In this document: piece after piece, positions 1-7,102 of the stretch
Numbering within the stretch: the stretch's first letter is position 1
How the letters are laid out: each line of letters starts with the position of its first letter
Origin: Candidatus Zixiibacteriota bacterium
GTDB lineage: Bacteria > Zixibacteria > MSB-5A5 > GN15 > PGXB01
Direction: 5' to 3'
Length of the DNA: 7,790 nt
Assembly (NCBI GenBank): GCA_030642025.1
Contig: DAOWOO010000052.1
Span: 1-7,790, forward strand
Position numbers and translations under genes: made by a program
Notes under the pieces: generated by a model
Database searches by the model: none
What the model was told of the DNA's origin: nothing
Seen by the model: only the letters and a program-made list of their open reading frames with translations

Positions 1-695
1 CCCTTTTCGTGATGCCCGCCGTGGCTTAACGGTGTCACCTGGTGGCCTTTTCTGATATAGAGCGCTCCGACGCCATTTGGTCCGTAGAACTTATGTGCCG
101 ACAGGGCCAGCATATCAACACCCAGTTCTTTGACATCAACCTTCAGTTTGCCGATAGCCTGTACGGCATCAGTGTGAAAAACCGCGCCTTTTTCTCTGGC
201 TATGGCGGCCAGAACTCTGATGTCCTGTATAGTACCGACCTCGTTGTTGACCATCATGATCGATACAATCGATGTCTTATCGGTTATCTTCTCGCGCAGT
301 TCATCCGTCGATACGGTACCATATTTGTCAACACCAAGGATGTCGATATTGTATCCTTCCTTGCCCAGAAATTTCACCGACTCCAGGACGGCATGATGCT
401 CAATAGCAGAAGTAATAATATGATCACGCTTGGCCCTGAGCTTATGTGCCAAACCTTTAATGGCAATATTGTCGGATTCGGTACCGCCCGAGGTAAAATA
501 TATTTCCGACGGCTGCGCTCCCATCAGTTCGGCCACTTTTTCACGGGTTTCCTCAAGGGCGGTTTTGGCCTCACGGCCGAAATGATGAATCGAACTGGCA
601 TTACCATATTTTACGCAGAAGTACGGCATCATAGCCTCCAGCACCCGTTCATCCATCTGGGTAGTGCTGTTATAATCAAGATAAACCTGTCTCAA
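1..695 (-). CDS. nifS: Cysteine desulfurase, NifS/IscS family (3' end cut by window edge)
   Basis: PLP-dependent class V aminotransferase-fold enzyme that takes sulfur from L-cysteine, giving alanine and an enzyme persulfide for Fe-S cluster assembly or tRNA thiolation in the cytoplasm. My minus-strand translation gives 231 codons. Seen in order: the N-terminal LDYNSTT motif (residues 6-12), GNASSIHHFGREA (31-43), TSGGTESDN (68-76), EHHAVL with the cofactor-stacking His at about 100, VNNEVGT (149-155), HTDAVQ with the PLP-pairing Asp 176, and SAHKFYGP with the PLP Schiff-base Lys 202. The visible part ends at SHGGHHEK, just before the usual RAGT segment, so the catalytic Cys loop and C-terminus lie beyond the left edge. 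The start is TTG: an in-frame TGA lies about ten codons upstream, no ATG or GTG lies between, and GAGG precedes the TTG. The family is certain; NifS versus IscS versus a thiolation-dedicated paralogue cannot be decided from this fragment. Confidence 0.95.
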   Translation of the reverse strand, partial: MRQVYLDYNSTTQMDERVLEAMMPYFCVKYGNASSIHHFGREAKTALEETREKVAELMGAQPSEIYFTSGGTESDNIAIKGLAHKLRAKRDHIITSAIEHHAVLESVKFLGKEGYNIDILGVDKYGTVSTDELREKITDKTSIVSIMMVNNEVGTIQDIRVLAAIAREKGAVFHTDAVQAIGKLKVDVKELGVDMLALSAHKFYGPNGVGALYIRKGHQVTPLSHGGHHEK

Positions 696-702
696 TTTTA
701 TT

Positions 703-707
703 ACCTC
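703..707 (-). promoter_or_regulatory. Ribosome binding site deciding the TTG start of the cysteine desulfurase
   Basis: On the minus strand GAGGT lies upstream of the TTG codon at 695-693, with 8 bases between GAGG and TTG. This is a good Shine-Dalgarno match at normal spacing. With the in-frame stop further upstream it makes the TTG the only reasonable standard start; the next residues already belong to the conserved N-terminal motif of the family. Confidence 0.7.
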
Positions 708-737
708 GTATAAACTGTCAATTCAATAATATATAGT

Positions 738-775
738 AAATTAGTCAATTATCCTTTTTTGTCAACTGCCTCCAA
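738..775 (-). promoter_or_regulatory. Possible sigma70-type promoter for the cysteine desulfurase gene
   Basis: The 148-base gap between the tamA-like stop and the nifS-like start is AT-rich. On the minus strand it holds a perfect TTGACA (765-760) followed after 16 bases by TAATTT (743-738), a weak -10 match. An overlapping alternative is TTGGAG (775-770), 16 bases, then GATAAT (753-748), where the -10 is strong but the -35 weak. Either would give a leader of a few tens of bases before the start at 695. These are consensus matches in AT-rich DNA, so the promoter is an inference. Confidence 0.35.
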
Positions 776-843
776 TAATTATCAGTTCTTAATACAAATA
801 ATACGATGTTATGCGACTTATCTTGGTATTAGAAAGGAACATT

Positions 844-2745
844 TTAAAACGCGTACAAGATCGTAAAATGTAAGCGATGACCCTCTGGGAATGGTCGGGT
901 TTTTACCCTGCGAGCGTAGTCAAGGCGAATCGGGCCGGCGGGTGAGATAAATTGAATTCCGACGCCGTATGATAAGGCGATATTGACCCATTTTATTTCA
1001 GAAGGATCCTTGAAGCCATTGCCGGCGTCAAAGAAAACCGATCCCCAGAATTTACCGACCAGGGGATAACGGAATTCCCGGTTGGCAATCAGGTAGATTT
1101 CGGCACCCTCCGGTTTGTCCTCGGAAAGGAGCGGGCCCAGAAGGTTTTCTCTGAATCCCCTGACTGAATTCGCTCCCCCGATATAAAACCGGGCATCAAC
1201 CGGTATAGTCTCGGTCCCTCCGAATTTGCCTATTTTTCCGCCCTTCAGGCGAGTAGCTGATATCCAGCCGGGCCACATCACCTGGTACTTTGCCCAGCTT
1301 CCCTCAAGAAGCGTGTAGGAATTGTCACCGCCCAGAAAACCGCCGACATATTCCATCCTGATTGTACTCAGTGAACCTCCTGACGGCGTAAAGAAATTAT
1401 TACGCGTATCGCGCTTGAGAGTCAGAAACATTTTACTCCGATTGGAGTACTCCTCCTTTTGCCTGAGAAGAATCTGGTCCTCGATGCTCAATCCGGTGAT
1501 CTTAACCGATTTGTATTCCACGCCGATCTGCATTTTTAAAATTCTCCGCACCCGTCGTTCGGTAACGGCCGAAACCAGCCAGGAACTGCTTCGAAATGAC
1601 TCCACCCGATCGCGCACCTCGGGTGAAATCTCACCAGTCAGGGTCAGGGGCATCCGAATTCCCGCAAACCAGGGCTCAGTAAAGCGAATACGGTAACTCT
1701 GATCAACCACCCGCCAGTCGGTGAATATTACGAAGGCCGCCCGGGTCGACAGTTCCAGTCGCCGCGAGCGGAATATATTACGCTTGCCCCAGGTAATTGA
1801 TGTTGTCCAAGTCAAGTCTTTGATTGAATCCTGCGAGGCGCCGGTTTTTATTGATACATAGTGTGGATTTTTCTCCCGGAGTCTCAGAATAAAATCCGGA
1901 TTAATGCGATTGACCGTTGCATTAGTATCGCTGACGGCGCTATTCAACTGCAGGGTAATATAATACCCCGTTTCCAAAAGACGCCGCTGCGACCGGATAA
2001 TATCATCGCGGCGGTAAACGTCCCCCGTCTGGAATGTCAACTCGCGCCTTACCAGAGATGGATGGAAATTATCGGCTCCGAATATATTCACATTGCCGAA
2101 ATGCACCAGCGAATCGGAATCCACGGTGAAGATAATATCCGCCCGGGTATCCCGGGATGAAGTATCTATATAGTAATCAGCCAGAGCATACGGGTAACCG
2201 TTGTTGGCCAGTATCGATTTAATATCATAGGTGGCTTGCTTGAGGGCAAACGGATCAACCGGTCCACCGGCTTTGAATTGTCCGACAATGTGGTTAAAAT
2301 CAAGTCGGAAACGTTCTTCAAAATTACCGGCTACTTTTGCTGATTCATTAAAGAACTGCTTTCCCTCGTCAATTATCAGTTTAATCATCGCGTTGGAATC
2401 GGGCGGTAAAGGCTCAATAATCTCGTCTATACGAACGCCGAGAAAACCGCTGGAGAGGTATAAATATTTCACCTCCGATGTATCACGCATCAGGGTTTCC
2501 CGTTGAACACGAATACGTCGCTCCGATTTGATCTCGCGCAGGACGTTTTGAGTCCGGGAAAACAGAATCGACCGAATTTTCGTCGATGTAAAATAGCTGT
2601 TACCGTCCACAGCAATTGAATCAATGAGAGGTTTCTTACGAATCCATCTATTATAAAGTTGATCGTTCAAAGATTGTGCCCTGGCGCTACCCACTGTCAT
2701 TAGGACTGCAAGCATCAGGCCGAATATGACAACACATTGCCTCAA
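844..2745 (-). CDS. tamA: TamA/BamA-like outer membrane protein (Omp85 family)
   Basis: Outer-membrane beta-barrel with periplasmic POTRA domains, of the family that inserts or moves outer-membrane proteins or lipids. The 633-residue product has a signal peptide (hydrophobic residues 4-19, likely cut after ARA at 23). About three POTRA-like units follow, near 40-128, 129-211 and 213-292, each with the beta-alpha-alpha-beta-beta pattern and G-Y/F turns. The barrel spans about 295-633. It carries the Omp85 lid-loop RGF motif (SVRGF, 527-531), FFDAGNGF (571-578), the SPAGPIRLDYA strand (601-611) and a terminal aromatic Phe typical of outer-membrane barrels. Three POTRAs and the tamB neighbour favour TamA over the usual five-POTRA BamA; POTRA boundaries are by eye. 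The start is TTG: the next in-frame Met (residue 11) would break the signal peptide, and the upstream frame closes at the tamB stop. The Shine-Dalgarno is weak (GGGA), which suggests translational coupling to tamB, 27 bases away. Confidence 0.88.
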   Translation of the reverse strand: MRQCVVIFGLMLAVLMTVGSARAQSLNDQLYNRWIRKKPLIDSIAVDGNSYFTSTKIRSILFSRTQNVLREIKSERRIRVQRETLMRDTSEVKYLYLSSGFLGVRIDEIIEPLPPDSNAMIKLIIDEGKQFFNESAKVAGNFEERFRLDFNHIVGQFKAGGPVDPFALKQATYDIKSILANNGYPYALADYYIDTSSRDTRADIIFTVDSDSLVHFGNVNIFGADNFHPSLVRRELTFQTGDVYRRDDIIRSQRRLLETGYYITLQLNSAVSDTNATVNRINPDFILRLREKNPHYVSIKTGASQDSIKDLTWTTSITWGKRNIFRSRRLELSTRAAFVIFTDWRVVDQSYRIRFTEPWFAGIRMPLTLTGEISPEVRDRVESFRSSSWLVSAVTERRVRRILKMQIGVEYKSVKITGLSIEDQILLRQKEEYSNRSKMFLTLKRDTRNNFFTPSGGSLSTIRMEYVGGFLGGDNSYTLLEGSWAKYQVMWPGWISATRLKGGKIGKFGGTETIPVDARFYIGGANSVRGFRENLLGPLLSEDKPEGAEIYLIANREFRYPLVGKFWGSVFFDAGNGFKDPSEIKWVNIALSYGVGIQFISPAGPIRLDYARRVKTRPFPEGHRLHFTILYAF

Positions 2746-2772
2746 TCTAATAATCCCAGTGAAAGTTAAGAA

Positions 2773-5700
2773 TCAAATGATATAGTTTTCCTCGTCAAGC
2801 CGTCCCTCCATTAGCAGAAATCTTTTAAGGCGGTACTCAAAACCGACTTCCTGCCCGGTCATGCCCGAAAGTGCCGAGCGGCCGTATACATACAGATTGG
2901 GATGGGTATAAAACCCGACCGTCAGCCGAGTTCCCAAAGGATCTAATTTATCTCCATAAACCGGGTCAATCTCAAATGTTTCCACGCCCAGCTTCCGGGA
3001 ACCAATCTGTGTAAACTGGGAACTCAGGTAGCCCGAAGCGGCGGCCGTGAGACGGTCACCAAACTGACTGGTAGCATCGGTTGATTGCCCGGCATTTCCC
3101 GTATAATAGTTGGTGAAAATGAGGGTCAGGATCTCCTCGGTACTGAATGGAGAATCCTCGGCGGCGCTTATCTCCGGCACATCCTGTGTACCTGTTACAT
3201 GTGTGCGCAAATCATACATTTTCGTTTCCGGTTCCTCAAACGGGCCGGCCTCATCGGAGGCGCCCCTGATTCTGGTGGAAGCATAAATATCCAGACGAGG
3301 ATTTGGGTATTCAATGTCCTCGTAGTAGATCATACCGCCCGGCTCGATACGGAATGTACGGTCGGCTAGGTAGCCTTTACCGCGGAGTATTTCCATAGTT
3401 CCGACATATCGATACTTTCCCTTTTCACGGATAAGGTTAATGGAACCGGCTAATTCCGCGTCGATGTCATCGTTTTTTATCCAGAGATTTGAACTTATTT
3501 CGGCATCGAGATTAAAATTCCAACTGTCCCCATCCTCCAGAGTGGACAGGATTAGCCAACCCTCGTCCTTCTTGGCGAAGTTCTCTCGATACATGACCGA
3601 TTGCACAATAACATCACCATTGATTGTTGGCGGGGTGGCACCAAGAATATACAGATCAGCATCAATGACCGCCGAAATATCACCCAGTTCATATCTGGCG
3701 GGAAAATTGTTCACCTTAAGCTTGATATCATAGACCAATTCATCTATGGAATTGACAACAATACGCCCCTGTCCGGATATGGTGCCTTCAGTTCGACCTC
3801 CGTTCCGGCAGATAGCCCGGGCCGATTCAATAGTAATAGTCTTGTTTTTCATATTCAGATCAAGATTGAAATCCTCAAGCGGTAATTCTAATTCAAACGG
3901 TTTTAGTGTTCCGTTCCTGATTTGTGCTCGGCCGTCAATATTCGGCGTTCGCGGTTCACCGGTCAGTCTGAATGAGGCGTTTAATTGCCCCTGCAGATTT
4001 TCTACCTCAGGAAGCATCAGGGTTAAAAAATCGAACCGCGTATCATAAGCGACAATATCGATTAACTGTTCGGCATCCGGGAATCGCTGTTCGGTTTCAA
4101 CAAAAGACAGGTCAATGGGAAAAGTTCCCTCGGCACGATAATAACCGGTGTGGCTGTCCAGGTAAACAGAATCAACATTAACTGATTTATCACGGTATTC
4201 CAGACCCGTATATAGATTCCCAAGATTAAGCCCTTGATAACTGAGTGAGTCTATTTTTCCGGAATAAACAGCAAAAGGTTCAACAAAATCACCATAAATG
4301 TAAAGATTGCCCGACATCTTGCCCCCGACATCATACTGATCGGCAAAAAGCCTGAGCCAGGGCGAGATTTCGATGCGATCCATATCCACTTTGAAATTCA
4401 TGGATTGATCATAACCTATATATCCACGACCATCGATGTACCCCACCGGCGGTGCCAGGCGGCATTCCACAAATTCATAGCCGGAAGAATCAATATCGAT
4501 GACCACCGGTTGGCTGTTCTTGAATGGGATACCCAATACTTCAATAGTGATATCATCAATCGTCAACTGTTGGGGAAAAGATAAATAATCAAGGCACCCG
4601 ATTCCAGCAGCGTTTGTATGAGGATTGGACAGATAACTGTCGGTAATATCAACGTATTGAGAGTCAACCATCATGCCTAATCTGACAGTATCATACGGAA
4701 AATCGTAGATAGTGCCGCTATGCAGTATCATCTCGGCGATACCGTCGCGGTCGTACAGAAACCGGTCGATATTAAAGTCAATAACGGCATCGGATGAATA
4801 TATATCGTACAGCCAGAGTGAGTCGGACTTGAAATGCCCGGCCAGGTCAGGATTGGAGGTTTTGCCGGCTGCCTTAAACCGAGCCCTTCCCCGTCCGCCC
4901 AGAACCTGTATAAAAATCAGGCTGTCGAAGGCTGACAGGTCAGCAAACTCGGCATAACCATCAATATCAAGATCGCCTGAATACTCCAGCTTGCCGGAGG
5001 CAATAAAATGATTTTCGCCATAGACAACCTTGAACCCGTCGTTGAATATAATACTGTCGGTGGTTACCAGGAGATTTCCCGAAACGGCATGACCGTGATA
5101 TATATCAAACCAGGACTCATCAAGATTAGCATCAACATCCAGCGCCAGGGTTTTACTCTTCAAACCTCGGCCCTTGATATTAATATTTCCACTCAATCTT
5201 GTATCAAAGGTGTTGGCAACAACATTGTTCAGGTCAAAATCTCTTATATGACCCGAAAGAGTGTATTCATCAGGATTGGGCTTGAAATCGAGATCGCCGG
5301 AGGCTTCGATTCGGCATCCTTTCAATACAATCCCGGTTAACGTATCAAATTCCAGACGCTTATCCTTAAACCTGAAGCGCGTGTATACTGAGTCAAAAGA
5401 TCGTTCCATAAATTCACCGGCCACATTGGCGGTTCCGGTCAGCGTATTGAACGCATATAGCATCTCGCCGTTGACCGCCAGATTGCCGCGCAGAGTCGCC
5501 TTGATAAAGGCGGAAACCTCAGTCATGTTAATATTGGCCGCCTGCAGAGCCGCGTTACAGCGCAGATTCTTATCCAGCACAAGATGTCCGTCAAGGCGGA
5601 TATCCGATGAGTCGGTGATGATAAACAGGTCATGGAACAGAAGGTCCCTGCCGGTCAGCGTGATCTTCCCCCCGGCGCCGATCAGGTTGAAACGCTTGTC

Positions 5701-6279
5701 GGACGATCGGTAGCTCAGACCGTCAATATCCATTGCATATGTTTTTTCACGCCCCTCAAGACGCGCTTTAAGGATAATATCGCTGAAGGTGACGGTATCG
5801 TCAGGTTTGAAAAGGGTCAAGGTCAGGTTATTGAGTCCCAGCTCGTTGATTTCAAAATTAAAAGAGGCTTCCTGCTCGGAATGTTTCTGAGGTTTGGGAA
5901 TCAGCCATTCTTTGTCCGGCGATTGTTTTAGGACCAGCATGGCCGAATCGATAAATACCCGCTTAAAAATTAACTGGCCTCGCCAGAGATCCCTGAGAGA
6001 ATATTCGATCGTCAGTTCAGGAATATGTGCCATGGTGTATCGCTCGTTATTATCGCAATACGTTAGACTGATATCCTTTAGAATCAGCACTGAGAAGAGA
6101 TTCCCCTCAATAGTATCAATATAAACATTCAACGGAAGTTTGCCGCCGATTATATTGGCCAGGGTGCGGTTGGCCAGATTCTCAACCAGTCCGAACTGAA
6201 ACAGGGCCAGGTAAAAGGTAATTATGAAAACCAGACCTGAGATAATTATGGCCAGTATGAATCTATGAACCAGCCGCAT
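2773..6279 (-). CDS. tamB: TamB-family translocation/assembly protein (DUF490, AsmA-like)
   Basis: Large inner-membrane-anchored periplasmic protein of the AsmA/TamB bridge-like group, which forms a long hydrophobic beta-groove across the periplasm and partners an outer-membrane Omp85 protein. The product has 1168 residues, near the roughly 1260 of E. coli TamB. Seen: a short basic start, one transmembrane helix (about residues 7-28), an AsmA-like N-terminal part (about 60-120) with alternating short beta-strands, a long beta-rich middle with few Cys, and a conserved TamB C-terminal domain from about 830. That end includes LRGKGYLADRTFRIEPGG, an IEYPNPRLDIYA strand and a closing VGFEYRL segment ahead of an acidic tail. 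I chose ATG at 6279, overlapping the upstream gene by 17 bases; a TTG at 6300 would add seven residues and has a GAGAGG, but 13 bases away. Its position directly before the Omp85 gene supports a TamA/TamB pair. Lipid transport versus protein assembly cannot be told from sequence. Confidence 0.9.
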   Translation of the reverse strand: MRLVHRFILAIIISGLVFIITFYLALFQFGLVENLANRTLANIIGGKLPLNVYIDTIEGNLFSVLILKDISLTYCDNNERYTMAHIPELTIEYSLRDLWRGQLIFKRVFIDSAMLVLKQSPDKEWLIPKPQKHSEQEASFNFEINELGLNNLTLTLFKPDDTVTFSDIILKARLEGREKTYAMDIDGLSYRSSDKRFNLIGAGGKITLTGRDLLFHDLFIITDSSDIRLDGHLVLDKNLRCNAALQAANINMTEVSAFIKATLRGNLAVNGEMLYAFNTLTGTANVAGEFMERSFDSVYTRFRFKDKRLEFDTLTGIVLKGCRIEASGDLDFKPNPDEYTLSGHIRDFDLNNVVANTFDTRLSGNINIKGRGLKSKTLALDVDANLDESWFDIYHGHAVSGNLLVTTDSIIFNDGFKVVYGENHFIASGKLEYSGDLDIDGYAEFADLSAFDSLIFIQVLGGRGRARFKAAGKTSNPDLAGHFKSDSLWLYDIYSSDAVIDFNIDRFLYDRDGIAEMILHSGTIYDFPYDTVRLGMMVDSQYVDITDSYLSNPHTNAAGIGCLDYLSFPQQLTIDDITIEVLGIPFKNSQPVVIDIDSSGYEFVECRLAPPVGYIDGRGYIGYDQSMNFKVDMDRIEISPWLRLFADQYDVGGKMSGNLYIYGDFVEPFAVYSGKIDSLSYQGLNLGNLYTGLEYRDKSVNVDSVYLDSHTGYYRAEGTFPIDLSFVETEQRFPDAEQLIDIVAYDTRFDFLTLMLPEVENLQGQLNASFRLTGEPRTPNIDGRAQIRNGTLKPFELELPLEDFNLDLNMKNKTITIESARAICRNGGRTEGTISGQGRIVVNSIDELVYDIKLKVNNFPARYELGDISAVIDADLYILGATPPTINGDVIVQSVMYRENFAKKDEGWLILSTLEDGDSWNFNLDAEISSNLWIKNDDIDAELAGSINLIREKGKYRYVGTMEILRGKGYLADRTFRIEPGGMIYYEDIEYPNPRLDIYASTRIRGASDEAGPFEEPETKMYDLRTHVTGTQDVPEISAAEDSPFSTEEILTLIFTNYYTGNAGQSTDATSQFGDRLTAAASGYLSSQFTQIGSRKLGVETFEIDPVYGDKLDPLGTRLTVGFYTHPNLYVYGRSALSGMTGQEVGFEYRLKRFLLMEGRLDEENYII

Positions 6280-6985
6280 ATTCTTTTTCAATCTTTTCAA
6301 TTATAACAGCAGCCTCTCTGAAAGCATCTTCCCCGGCCAGCGGCCTTATATCTTCATTGACAATACGGATCAATTCCACCTGAGCTCCGACATTTAGACT
6401 GCCCATCACGTGAGAAACCAACTGGCGTTCACGTCGGTCGACAATAAGGGCGGCCACCTCGGCCAGTTCCCGTTCAATATGAGTCATTCCCGGGCGGCTC
6501 AGTACTTTACCATACCCTTCAAGAACCATCCAGCGAAACAGATCCGGCGACATAGCCATAAAACGTTCTTTCAAACGGTCATAGTTTTTACCGTACACCC
6601 GGCGGCATAGTTCCTTTCCTTCAGCATACCATTTTTTGGATTCCTCGGCGGATATTTTTGCGATATCGGTATCATTTGACTGGTCCCCGAAAACATCGCG
6701 AAAGCCGATGGCGGCATCGATCATACGCGGAAACCCCAGGAAAAGATAACTTTGCAGGATAGTTTCATAAATCGGTTTCCGATTAATACCGGATATTTCT
6801 AAAAATTCCAGGGCGGCCGACGTCAGATCACCGCGGCCAACTGCGATTACGGCCGACAATATGGCTAAAAATCGCACCTGGCGATTATCCGGTGAATAAT
6901 CCAGTGATCCGATATGTTTTTTCAGCATTTCCGGTGTCATACCGCCGATAGTATAAGAATATTTCTCTGTCAATGGCAACCGCAT
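6263..6985 (-). CDS. Carboxymuconolactone decarboxylase/AhpD-fold tandem-domain protein
   Basis: 240-residue, all-helical protein with two CMD-like halves. The first (about 35-100) has the helix pattern with AALEFLEISGINRKPIYETI and a YLFLGFPRMIDA segment typical of the family. The second (about 118-232) has SPDLFRWMVLEGYGKVLSRPG (146-166), ERELAEVAAL (171-180) and RQLVSHVMGSLNVGA (187-201), the last holding the family's conserved His (192). The AhpD-type CxxC pair is absent; the only Cys is at 127, so peroxidase-reductase activity of that kind is unlikely. Family members decarboxylate lactones or reduce peroxides, but many are uncharacterised, and no substrate can be assigned here. No signal peptide is seen, so it is probably cytoplasmic. 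The ATG at 6985 is the furthest upstream start: TAA lies seven codons before it with no start codon between. The Shine-Dalgarno is poor, and Met 16 or Met 20 remain alternatives. The 3' end overlaps tamB. Confidence 0.75.
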   Translation of the reverse strand: MRLPLTEKYSYTIGGMTPEMLKKHIGSLDYSPDNRQVRFLAILSAVIAVGRGDLTSAALEFLEISGINRKPIYETILQSYLFLGFPRMIDAAIGFRDVFGDQSNDTDIAKISAEESKKWYAEGKELCRRVYGKNYDRLKERFMAMSPDLFRWMVLEGYGKVLSRPGMTHIERELAEVAALIVDRRERQLVSHVMGSLNVGAQVELIRIVNEDIRPLAGEDAFREAAVIIEKIEKEYAAGS

Positions 6986-7036
6986 TCTTGATTCAGGCGG
7001 CGTTTATTCGGCCTCGGGTTAAAATATATGTGGATT

Positions 7037-7082
7037 AAAAAAAGAAACCGCCCGGAGTAAAAGTATTCAACAACGGGCGGTT
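7037..7082 (-). terminator. Rho-independent terminator of the anti-sigma factor gene
   Basis: Read on the minus strand, AACCGCCCG (7082-7074) and CGGGCGGTT (7054-7046) form a perfect 9-base-pair GC-rich stem. The loop is 19 bases, and TC plus seven T (7045-7037) follow. It begins 20 bases after the anti-sigma stop codon. It separates this gene from the decarboxylase-like gene, whose start lies only about 50 bases further on. The rest of the 6986-7102 gap shows no convincing promoter; the downstream genes may rely on partial read-through or on a promoter overlapping the AT-rich 7015-7040 stretch. Confidence 0.85.
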
Positions 7083-7102
7083 CAAATTAATCATTAGCAA
7101 GA

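Noticed and set aside
42..713. Plus-strand open frame of 223 codons
   Set aside because: It is antisense to the cysteine desulfurase, whose minus-strand translation shows the conserved family motifs throughout; the plus-strand product resembles nothing and lacks a convincing ribosome site.
799..831. Inverted repeat TAATAC/GTATTA after the tamA-like stop as a possible terminator
   Set aside because: The stem is only six base pairs, mostly AT, with a 21-base loop and no T-tract, so it would not be stable.
3085..5931. Many plus-strand open frames inside the tamB region
   Set aside because: They overlap one another and lie antisense to one long, coherent TamB reading frame; none shows a recognisable domain or ribosome site.
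7015..7040. AT-rich TATATT as a -10 box for the decarboxylase/tamB unit
   Set aside because: No acceptable -35 hexamer lies at 16-18 bases upstream, and that upstream DNA is the terminator T-tract and stem, so the match is probably chance.
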